From NCBI GenBank assembly GCA_934089275.1, contig CAKOJJ010000004.1:13422-77421 (forward strand): a stretch of 64,000 nucleotides of DNA, given 5' to 3'. Each line of letters begins with the position of its first letter. Within the stretch, counting starts at the first letter, position 1. Made by a program: the position numbers and the translations under genes. Positions 49,774 through 56,824 of the stretch are shown in pieces. The stretch comes from an uncultured Bacilli bacterium (GTDB taxonomy: Bacteria; Bacillota_I; Bacilli_A; RF39; UBA660). The notes below the pieces were generated by a model. The model did no database searches, was not told the DNA's origin, and saw only the letters and a program-made list of their open reading frames with translations.

Positions 49774-51159
49774 ATGAAAAAAGGTAGATTATACAATAGA
49801 CAGGAAATACAATTAATATCTAAATCAGCAATTGGTAAATCAATAAATGATATTATGAATGAAGAAGTAATTACAATTGGTGAGAATAATATTTCTAATA
49901 AAGGAAGTTTAGGACAACTTGTAGAGCAATTCTTATTTGGTATGGAGAATAATAGCGAATCAGAACCTGATTTTATGCCAGCTGGTATAGAATTAAAAGT
50001 AACTCCTTATAAAAAAATAAAAGGTGGAAAATTATCTGCAAAGGAAAGATTAGTTTTAAATATTATAAATTATATGGATGAATACAAGAATGATTTTGAG
50101 AATAGTCATTTTTGGTTTAAAAATAAAGCTATTCAATTATTATGGTATTTATGGGAACCAAATAAAGATACGAAAGATTTAAAAATAACACATGAAAAGC
50201 TATTAGAATTAACAGAAAATGAAGATTTAAATCAGATAAAAGAGGATTGGGAATACATAATTAATAAAATAAAAGAAGGAAAAGCTCATGAAATATCAGA
50301 AGCAGATACAATGTATTTAGGAGCTTGTTCTAAGGGTGCAAATGCTAGTTCGGTTCGTGAACAACCATTTAGTGATATACCAGCTATGCAAAGAGCGTTT
50401 TGTTTTAAAAATTCTTATATGACTCAGTTAGTTAGAAAGTATATTGGTGATTATTCTGATGTAGAAAAAATCCTTAAGGGTACAACCAATACATTTAATG
50501 AATTTATTGATAACGTAATTAATAAATATAAAGGTAAATCTCAAAATGAATTGATGAAAGAATTTGATATAGATTCATCTGCTAAGAATATTAATAATAT
50601 GATTGTTAGTAGAATGTTTAATGTAAAAAGTAAATTAGCTGAAACAGAAGAATTTCAAAAAGCTAATATTGTTCCAAGAACTATTAGAATTGAAGAAAAT
50701 GGTAGAATTAAAGAATCACTTTCTTTTCCAGCATTTAAATTTACTGATATAGTAGAACAAGATTGGGAATCATGTGATTTAAGAGAAGAATTGGAAACAA
50801 CTAAATATATGTTTTTTGTGTTTAAAAAAGAAAAAGATGATTATATATTTAAAGGTATTAAGTTATGGAATATGCCAGAAATGGATATAGAAACATCAGT
50901 TATGGAAATGTGGAAGAAAACATATAACACAATTAAAAGTGGAAATATTGTTAGATATATTAAAGATGGTAAGAGAAAAACTAACTTCGTAGGAATGAGT
51001 GAAAACGAAGTTTGCCATGTAAGACCTCATGGAAGAGATTCAAAAGATACATTTAAATTACCAGTAGCTGATAAATTAACAAAAGCAACTGAATATACTA
51101 AACAATGCTTTTGGATTAATAATAGTTATATTAAAGAAATATTTAAAGAATTTCTTTAA
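49774..51159 (+). CDS. Sau3AI-like type II restriction endonuclease (MutH fold)
   Basis: 461 aa, colinear with Sau3AI. The MutH-type catalytic core has SLGQLVEQFLFG, then PDFMPAGIELKVTPYKK, with Asp and Glu-x-Lys metal residues. KERLVLNIINY, GKAHEISEADTMYLGACSKG and ANASSVREQPFSDI follow, then a second MutH-like half ending CHVRPHGRDSKDT and QCFWINNSYIKE. Sau3AI cuts before GATC and is blocked by cytosine methylation there. GGAG precedes the ATG, and a second GATC (49756-49759) lies just ahead of it. Confidence 0.93.
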   Translation: MKKGRLYNRQEIQLISKSAIGKSINDIMNEEVITIGENNISNKGSLGQLVEQFLFGMENNSESEPDFMPAGIELKVTPYKKIKGGKLSAKERLVLNIINYMDEYKNDFENSHFWFKNKAIQLLWYLWEPNKDTKDLKITHEKLLELTENEDLNQIKEDWEYIINKIKEGKAHEISEADTMYLGACSKGANASSVREQPFSDIPAMQRAFCFKNSYMTQLVRKYIGDYSDVEKILKGTTNTFNEFIDNVINKYKGKSQNELMKEFDIDSSAKNINNMIVSRMFNVKSKLAETEEFQKANIVPRTIRIEENGRIKESLSFPAFKFTDIVEQDWESCDLREELETTKYMFFVFKKEKDDYIFKGIKLWNMPEMDIETSVMEMWKKTYNTIKSGNIVRYIKDGKRKTNFVGMSENEVCHVRPHGRDSKDTFKLPVADKLTKATEYTKQCFWINNSYIKEIFKEFL

Positions 51160-51194
51160 TGTGTCTATTTGTGTATATATATAAATTAGTGTGA

Positions 51195-51200
51195 TATAAT
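51195..51200 (+). promoter_or_regulatory. Extended -10 ahead of the SAM riboswitch
   Basis: TGATATAAT, with TATAAT at 51195-51200 and TG one base before it. The -35 is weak. RNA would start just before the riboswitch P1 stem. Confidence 0.65.
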
Positions 51201-51210
51201 GTTTATACAT

Positions 51211-51358
51211 CTTATAAAGAGAGATTGAGGGACTAGCCTTATGAAATCTCACCAACCTATTGAGTTAGGTGGTAAAGCTAGATCTATAAGGTAACTTTTA
51301 TTAATACTTAGAGTTACTCTAAGTTTTTTTTTACTCCTTTATAAGATTAGGAAGGAGG
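51211..51358 (+). promoter_or_regulatory. SAM riboswitch (S-box/SAM-I clan) with terminator and anti-SD hairpin
   Basis: P1 is CTTATA (51211-51216) with TATAAG (51285-51290). P2 is GAGATT/AATCTC with the conserved AGGGACTAGCC and TATGAAA between. P3 is ACC-AACCT/AGG-TGGT. A pseudoknot pairs CTAGC (51233-51237) with GCTAG (51277-51281). The P4 hairpin of classical S-boxes is not evident, so it may be a SAM-I/IV-like variant. A terminator ACTTAGAGT/ACTCTAAGT plus nine T (51307-51329) follows. Then CTCCTT (51334-51339) can pair with the AAGGAG of the ribosome site (51352-51357). SAM binding should turn the downstream genes off. Confidence 0.9.
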
Positions 51359-51390
51359 ATTGTATAATATTAATACCTTTTCAAAAAGAA

Positions 51391-51570
51391 ATGGATAAAG
51401 AACGATGGATAATAATAAATAGATTTCAAAAAAAGTATAAGACAAGTAAAGAAAAGGAAGAAGCCTTAAAAAAAATGGTAAATAAAGATATTAATTTTCT
51501 AATTTATTGTTCTGATAATTTATATGCAAATATTTTTTATTCTAAGTTTTTAAAAAAAGAAGAAAAATGA
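51391..51570 (+). CDS. Small unknown protein downstream of the SAM riboswitch
   Basis: 59 aa from the ATG at 51391, lysine-rich, with RWIIINRFQKKYKTSKEKEE and NFLIYCSDNLYANIFYSKF. The strong GGAAGGAGG (51350-51358) is too far for that ATG. The same frame is open upstream, and an ATA at 51364 or 51367 lies at the right distance, so the real start may be non-standard (giving LIPFQKEMDKERW). Not recognised. Confidence 0.5.
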   Translation: MDKERWIIINRFQKKYKTSKEKEEALKKMVNKDINFLIYCSDNLYANIFYSKFLKKEEK

Positions 51571-51595
51571 TAAAATAAATGTGAGGAGTGGTGCT

Positions 51596-51841
51596 ATGAA
51601 AGATGATTTATTTAATTATTTGGTAGCTACTGATACTTTAGATGAGTTTTTGGGTAAGAAACCTATAATTATTTCAAATAAAGTAAAATGTATAAATTGT
51701 GGTGAAATAATAGAATCTAAAACAATAAATGATTTTAAAAGATGTTCTTGTGGAAAAATTGCTATTGATGGTGGTAAAGAATATTTAAAAAGAATTGGAA
51801 ATGAAGAGGATTATATTGAATTAAGTGAAGTAGAAGAATAA
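51596..51841 (+). CDS. Small zinc-ribbon protein (DUF7695-like)
   Basis: 81 aa from the ATG at 51596 (GAGGAG upstream). Four cysteines form a zinc ribbon: CINC (32, 35) and CSC (50, 52), followed by AIDGGKEYLKRIG and an acidic tail. This looks like the small phage-associated proteins with CGDIIES and DGG motifs. It is second in the riboswitch transcript. Function unknown. Confidence 0.75.
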   Translation: MKDDLFNYLVATDTLDEFLGKKPIIISNKVKCINCGEIIESKTINDFKRCSCGKIAIDGGKEYLKRIGNEEDYIELSEVEE

Positions 51842-51842
51842 A

Positions 51843-51911
51843 TGCGTCACTTGCGTCACTTGATTATAGGGGAGTACTAAATTTAAGTGTCACAAGTGTC
51901 ATAAGTGTCAT
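51843..51911. repeat. Short tandem 9-bp repeats in two opposed groups
   Basis: TGCGTCACT is repeated twice (51843-51860), then after 24 bases AAGTGTCAC/T is repeated three times (51885-51911). The two groups are roughly inverse (GTCACTT and AAGTGTCA). They lie between the zinc-ribbon gene and a terminator. They could be a protein-binding array or a relic of a phage replication gene. Confidence 0.6.
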
Positions 51912-51913
51912 TG

Positions 51914-51937
51914 GCTAGATAAATCTAGCTTTTTTTG
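51914..51937 (+). terminator. Terminator of the riboswitch transcript
   Basis: GCTAGAT and ATCTAGC pair around two A, followed by eight T. Confidence 0.85.
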
Positions 51938-51940
51938 TGG

Positions 51941-51946
51941 TATAAT
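51941..51946 (+). promoter_or_regulatory. Extended -10 of the RloC-like gene
   Basis: TGGTATAAT, an extended -10, just upstream of the GGGAGG site. There is no good -35. Confidence 0.6.
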
Positions 51947-51976
51947 ATATTAAATTAATTCTTTTTGGGAGGTTGT

Positions 51977-54166
51977 ATGATACAAGAAATAAAACTTAAA
52001 GATGTAGCTACTTATAAGGACGAAAAATTAACATCAAAAAAAATTAATTTTATATATGGAAATAACGGAACTGGAAAAACGACAATTTCTAGATTTATAG
52101 AGAATCCAAATGAGTTAAAATTTAGTAAATCTAAAATTAATTTTGACGAAACTGGTGAATGTAATAAATTAATTTATAATCAAGATTTTGTGAAAATTAA
52201 TTTTAATCCAGAAACAGGACTAAGAGGTATATATACTTTTGGTGAAGAATCAGAAGAAAAATATAAACTTATTGAAAAATTAAAGAAAGAAAAAGATGAA
52301 TTAAAAATAAAACTTATACAGAATAAAACAAAAATTGACAATATGAACAATAGTATTATTGATATTAAAAATAAAGCTACTAATAAATTATGGGATACTT
52401 TAAAAAAGAAATATTGCGACAATACTCCTGAATTGTACAAAGGATATTTAGGGAAAAAAGACCAATTTTTTTCTAAATGTATTAGTGTGGAATATACTGA
52501 TGATGTTTTAGATAATGACAAGATTGTCAAAGAATATAATTTATTATATAAGGAAGAACCTATAGAAAAGAAATTATTACAATCTGTAGATTTTACTTCA
52601 ATTGTTCCTATTAAAAATAGTGAAATATTTCAAACTGAAATTATTGAAAATAAAGATATTAAGTTGTCAAAATTGATTGATGATTTAAATAATGGTAATT
52701 GGGTTGAAGAAGGTCTATCATATTTAGATCATTCAGATAATAAATGCCCATTTTGCCAACAAGACATTACAAAAGAATTTATTAATAAAATATATGGACT
52801 TTATGATGGAAAATATAAAAAAGAAAAAGATGAGTTTTTTCTTAAAAGAAATTCTTTAATATATAAAATAGATGAATTTAAGAATTTTATATTAGAAAAT
52901 GCTTTATTAATAGATGATTCTGAATTGATTGCAAATATTAATTTATATTTTGATAAAGCATTAGAAGAATTATCAAAAAAAGAAAATGATTTAAAATATA
53001 AATGTAGTTTTCCTGAAAATGATGAAATTTTTGATAGAATTGAAAAAAAGATAACCGATGTAAATAAATTAATAACTGAAAATAATAATAAAATTAAAGA
53101 AATATCTACAAGTAGACAAAAATTATCAGATAATGCATGGAAATTTTTAAGAAATAGTTGTGAACTTGAATTGAAAGAATACTTTAAAGAAACGGAAAAA
53201 AACAATATAGAGTTAAAAAAGGTTATTGAAGATAATGAAAAGATTAATACTAGTATTCAAGAAATTGATGTTGAAATCAAAAAATTAGAGGATTCTATTA
53301 CAAGTATCACAAAGACAATTACGCAAATTAATACAACTTTAGAAAAATTCAATTTTACTAATTTTAAATTAAAAGGAAATGAAGATCATTTAACATATTC
53401 AATTATTCGCCCTGATGGTTCTAACGCATCTTCAACATTAAGTGAAGGGGAATTCAGTTTTATTTCATTTTTATATTTTTATAATCTTATTTTTGGCAGT
53501 AGAACGAGAAGTGGATTAGAAGAAAATCATATTTTAGTAATCGATGATCCTGTAACCAGTATGGATAGCAATACTTTATTTATTATTAGTACTCTTGTAC
53601 GAGAATTGATAGAATTATGTTTGAATGACAGAAGACATATAAAACAAATATTTATTTTTTCTCATAATTTATATTTTTTTAAGGAAGTTGCATATGGATA
53701 TGATGATGCAAGAAAGAGATTAAATAGGGAAAATGTTGAATTTGCAGTTGTTTCTAAAGTTAATGGAGAATCACAAATAAAATCATTTGGTTGCACAAAT
53801 ACAATCAAAACATCATATGAATTATTGTGGAATAAATTGAGAGAAAAAGAATTTGATGATGATTCAATTCAAAATACTATGAGAAGAGTTTTAGAACAGT
53901 TCTTAAAAATGATTGATTATGGTGGACCAAATAATCGTAATACAGAATTAATAAATATGTTTGATGATATTGATAAACCTATTGTTAAATCCTTATTAAG
54001 TTATATTAATGACGGTTCTCATAGTATTATGGACGACTTATATATATCACGTGATGCAACAGCTAATGAAAATGCCTTGAAAATTTTCAAACAAATATTT
54101 ATAAAATTGGGCTTTAAAAATCATTATAATAGAATGATGAATGAAACCGAAGAAGAAGATAAATAA
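51977..54166 (+). CDS. RloC/PrrC-like AAA_13 ATPase, probable guard tRNase
   Basis: 729 aa. Walker A GNNGTGKTT (28-36), long coiled coils broken by a CPFCQQDI zinc hook as in RloC, the ABC signature TLSEGEFSF, and Walker B LVIDDPVTSMD. The C-terminus has Arg-x-x-x-Glu (RRVLE) and a His 42 residues later (INDGSHS), which fits the Arg-Glu-His anticodon-nuclease triad of PrrC/RloC. Those enzymes cut tRNA anticodons when a restriction system is disabled. The nuclease assignment is inference. GGGAGG precedes the ATG. Confidence 0.78.
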   Translation: MIQEIKLKDVATYKDEKLTSKKINFIYGNNGTGKTTISRFIENPNELKFSKSKINFDETGECNKLIYNQDFVKINFNPETGLRGIYTFGEESEEKYKLIEKLKKEKDELKIKLIQNKTKIDNMNNSIIDIKNKATNKLWDTLKKKYCDNTPELYKGYLGKKDQFFSKCISVEYTDDVLDNDKIVKEYNLLYKEEPIEKKLLQSVDFTSIVPIKNSEIFQTEIIENKDIKLSKLIDDLNNGNWVEEGLSYLDHSDNKCPFCQQDITKEFINKIYGLYDGKYKKEKDEFFLKRNSLIYKIDEFKNFILENALLIDDSELIANINLYFDKALEELSKKENDLKYKCSFPENDEIFDRIEKKITDVNKLITENNNKIKEISTSRQKLSDNAWKFLRNSCELELKEYFKETEKNNIELKKVIEDNEKINTSIQEIDVEIKKLEDSITSITKTITQINTTLEKFNFTNFKLKGNEDHLTYSIIRPDGSNASSTLSEGEFSFISFLYFYNLIFGSRTRSGLEENHILVIDDPVTSMDSNTLFIISTLVRELIELCLNDRRHIKQIFIFSHNLYFFKEVAYGYDDARKRLNRENVEFAVVSKVNGESQIKSFGCTNTIKTSYELLWNKLREKEFDDDSIQNTMRRVLEQFLKMIDYGGPNNRNTELINMFDDIDKPIVKSLLSYINDGSHSIMDDLYISRDATANENALKIFKQIFIKLGFKNHYNRMMNETEEEDK

Positions 54167-54177
54167 TCTTATATATG

Positions 54178-54207
54178 AAAACTAGATGATTGAGTTCATC
54201 TAGTTTT
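54178..54207. terminator. Bidirectional terminator after the RloC-like gene
   Basis: AAAACTAGATGA and TCATCTAGTTTT form a perfect 12-bp stem between convergent genes. Confidence 0.85.
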
Positions 54208-54213
54208 ATTATT

Positions 54214-54528
54214 CTATAATTTAATCATTTGTGATGTTTTTCTATCAACTATCTTTAACTTATATTTATCTTTTAATATTTTATCTAATTTATCATAATT
54301 AAATATTCCATCAAGTAATGAATCAGTAAATCTAGTTAATGCTGAATTGACTTGTTGCTCTAATGTACATTCCCACAATGCACTCATTTCATATCCTATA
54401 GCTAAGTAATGTGCAACATATTCATACATATATTTTATTAAGTATTTATCCATTTTTTTATCAAATGGAATTATTATGTTTAAAAACTCTTCATCAGTGA
54501 TATTACCACAACTATTTTTCCTTATCAT
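54214..54528 (-). CDS. Small acidic protein, right member of the flanking pair
   Basis: 104 aa, GGAAGG ahead of the ATG. It is related to the gene at 43011-43334: MIRKNSCGNITDEEFLNIIIPF, then YMYEYVAHYLAIGYEMSALWECTLEQQ, where the other has LPEVISYYIANAYYRHAMYETTWMQE. No known function. Confidence 0.7.
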   Translation of the reverse strand: MIRKNSCGNITDEEFLNIIIPFDKKMDKYLIKYMYEYVAHYLAIGYEMSALWECTLEQQVNSALTRFTDSLLDGIFNYDKLDKILKDKYKLKIVDRKTSQMIKL

Positions 54529-54963
54529 TTTAATTCCTTCCTTTTCATTTTACCCATCAGCCACCCATCAATTTTAGTGAATTTTGATGGGTAGAATTTT
54601 ACTTTTTTAAACTGTAAGTCTTGAAAAACGTTGATTTTACAGGGTTTTATACCATCGATCTATGTGCTAATAGCCACCCCCCCTGAAGAGAACGAAAGTT
54701 CTCATTTTTGAAGTATAATTTCTTTTTTTATTTATATAAACAACCATATTTTTTATCATTTAAAGAAACAAGAATTATTATAAAATTGTTCAATTTTTAG
54801 AAAGCCATTTTTTTACACTGTATTCCGAGTTTCTAACTTGCTTATATCTTGCTTAAATTCTATCTAAAGTACAAGATTCCATATCTATTGCTATATTTAT
54901 ACATATTTAAATAATGACTTTTTGCTAGAAAATTGATACAATAAATTTAGAAAGTTGGTTACT
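54529..54963. other. Right edge of the island, no gene
   Basis: It holds an inverted repeat ACCCATCAA/TTGATGGGT (about 54561-54594) and, at 54668-54710, a C-rich run followed by a GAGAAC-GAAA-GTTCTC hairpin and five T. The latter shares TAATAGCC, CCCTGAAGAGA and TTCTCATTTTT with 41169-41214 near the integrase. The rest is plain AT-rich DNA with the weak promoter of the next gene. Confidence 0.5.
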
Positions 54964-55212
54964 ATGAGAGAAATACAAATTAACAGAATTTATAAACATT
55001 TTAAAGGAGACTATTATTTAGTTGTTGATATTGGAACCTATTCAGAAACACTAGAAAAATGTGTTATCTATAGAAAATTGTATGAAGACGGAGCTTTATG
55101 GATTAGACCACTGAATAACTTTTTAAGTGAAGTAGATCATGAAAAATATCCAGATGTTAAACAAAAGTATAAATTTGAACTTCAAGAAATTGAAAGTGTA
55201 GTAAAGAGGTAA
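54964..55212 (+). CDS. DUF1653 protein
   Basis: 82 aa from the ATG at 54964. It is the complete small domain IYKHFKGDYYLVVDI, CVIYRKLYEDGALWIRPL, EVDHEKYPDVKQKYKFE. The family is widespread and of unknown role. It marks the return to ordinary chromosomal genes. Confidence 0.88.
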   Translation: MREIQINRIYKHFKGDYYLVVDIGTYSETLEKCVIYRKLYEDGALWIRPLNNFLSEVDHEKYPDVKQKYKFELQEIESVVKR

Positions 55213-55215
55213 ATA

Positions 55216-55524
55216 ATGAAAACAATTACAGTATGCGGAAGTTTAAGATTTTATAAAGAAATTGTAGAAATAGCTTTAAAAATGGAATTAGAAGGGAATT
55301 GTATGTTAGTTCCAATATACAATCCGTATAATACGGATAAAGATTCATTTACTGAAGAAGAAATGAAAATGATTTCTAAAATGCATTATGAAAAAATAAA
55401 ACTATCTGATGCAATTTTAGTAGTAAATGTTGATGGTTATATAGGTAGTAGTACAAGTAAAGAGATAGAATACGCTAAAGCACTTAATAAAGAAATTCTT
55501 TACTATAGTGATTTAACTAAATAA
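55216..55524 (+). CDS. Nucleoside 2-deoxyribosyltransferase-like protein
   Basis: 102 aa with a Rossmann-like pattern: ITVCGSLRFYKEIVEIA, then YEKIKLSDAILVVNVDGYIGSSTSKEIEYAKAL, where the DAILVVN and GYIGSST-EIEYA blocks fit the family that binds nucleotides or deoxyribosides. The substrate is not known. It starts three bases after DUF1653. Confidence 0.7.
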   Translation: MKTITVCGSLRFYKEIVEIALKMELEGNCMLVPIYNPYNTDKDSFTEEEMKMISKMHYEKIKLSDAILVVNVDGYIGSSTSKEIEYAKALNKEILYYSDLTK

Positions 55525-55542
55525 TGAAAGAGTGAGGTTTAT

Positions 55543-56313
55543 ATGAAGAAAAAGAATATAGAAGCAATGATTTTAATAATAATTATTCTTATTTTGATTT
55601 CAATCATCTTTGTTTTAATTAAAAATAAAAATGATAATAAGCAAGAAACAAAACAAGAGACATATGTTGCATATGTAAAAATTAATCCGCTTGTGAAACT
55701 AACATTTGATGTAAACTATGAATGCGATAAAAAAAACAAATGTAAAGCTTTAGACAATAAAATTACTAACATTGATTTATTAAATGATGATGCTAAAAAT
55801 ATATATTCTAGTTTAGAATATAAGAATAAAAATTTAGAATCTTTAGTTTCAACTTTAATAGATGTAGCTGATGAAAACGGTAAAGATATTAGTAAAGTAA
55901 CTATTACTTCGACTTATGAGTTTGATGAACAAGACTTAACTAAAAAGATATTAGAGAATTTAACAACAACTAAAAGAGTTGAAATAAGTTATAACTATCA
56001 AAAAACTATTGATGAAAGTAGTTTGATAGAAACAACTTCATCACCAACAACTACAACTAAAGCAACTACAGAAAAAACTACTTCTAAATGTGTAAGTAAA
56101 AAATTTAAAAAGAAATTTACTTATGCTTATAAAACACAGGAAGAATGCAAAAAACAAGGCAACAATGACTTCAATAATATGACTGATAATGTTGATGATA
56201 GCATTTTCTCATATGGATGTGAAGCTGTTAAAGATGACTGTGGAGACACATGGTATGGAGTAGTTTTCTATAAATGGTCAGAAGAAAAAGGAGAATATCC
56301 ATATTATTACTAA
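55543..56313 (+). CDS. Membrane-anchored protein with RsgI-like middle domain
   Basis: 256 aa, one N-terminal membrane helix (about 8-28). The outer part begins AYVKINPLVKLTFDVN and continues DDAKNIYSSLEYKNKNLESLV, which resembles the conserved middle domain of RsgI-type anti-sigma factors (INPS.EL...N..G..I...L.....L). A Thr-rich linker (TTSSPTTTTKATTEKTT) leads to a Cys-rich C-terminus. There is no N-terminal sigma-binding domain, so it is not a complete RsgI. Confidence 0.55.
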   Translation: MKKKNIEAMILIIIILILISIIFVLIKNKNDNKQETKQETYVAYVKINPLVKLTFDVNYECDKKNKCKALDNKITNIDLLNDDAKNIYSSLEYKNKNLESLVSTLIDVADENGKDISKVTITSTYEFDEQDLTKKILENLTTTKRVEISYNYQKTIDESSLIETTSSPTTTTKATTEKTTSKCVSKKFKKKFTYAYKTQEECKKQGNNDFNNMTDNVDDSIFSYGCEAVKDDCGDTWYGVVFYKWSEEKGEYPYYY

Positions 56314-56380
56314 AATTAGCTTAATTGCTAATTTTTTTATATTTTTATGATATACTCTAAATATAAAAGGAGAATCATAA

Positions 56381-56821
56381 ATGAAAAGTGTCGAATTAAG
56401 AAAAGAACCAAATGACAATTTTAGAAATTGGATTATAGAAGAGTGGAAGCATCACAATACAGTTGATCCATTTTATCAATTAAAAATAATAAAACCACAG
56501 GATTTAACTTTTAATGATAATGAAAAATATTATAAAATCATATATGAGAAACAAGAAATTGGGTTTATAGGCTTAAAAGTATATGATGATGAGATTTATA
56601 TATATCGTTTTCTTATTGATAAAAAATTTAGAGGAAAAGGCATTGGCACCGAAGTATTAAATTTAATAATTGATCGCGCAAGGTATGAAAACAAAGATAT
56701 TTCATTAGATGTATTTGAAAAAAATGAAGCAAAAAAATTATATGAACGAGTTGGATTTAAGAATCGTTATACAAACATGGTAATAAAAGTTAATGATAAT
56801 ATTGAATATAAAGAAAGGTAA
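56381..56821 (+). CDS. GNAT-family N-acetyltransferase
   Basis: 146 aa. The acetyl-CoA site reads RFLIDKKFRGKGIGTEVLN, followed by LDVFEKNEAKKLYERVGF, both typical of GNAT motifs A and B. AGGAG precedes the ATG. Substrate unknown. Confidence 0.88.
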   Translation: MKSVELRKEPNDNFRNWIIEEWKHHNTVDPFYQLKIIKPQDLTFNDNEKYYKIIYEKQEIGFIGLKVYDDEIYIYRFLIDKKFRGKGIGTEVLNLIIDRARYENKDISLDVFEKNEAKKLYERVGFKNRYTNMVIKVNDNIEYKER

Positions 56822-56824
56822 AAT

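Noticed and set aside
52180..53205. Minus-strand frames inside the RloC-like gene
   Set aside because: Shadows with Phe/Ser-rich composition that mirror the Lys/Glu-rich coiled coils of the real gene.
51391..54166. Single SAM-controlled transcript running from the riboswitch through the RloC-like gene
   Set aside because: A good terminator (51914-51937) and a separate extended -10 (51941-51946) lie before the RloC-like gene. Direct control is likely only for the two small genes, though read-through is possible.
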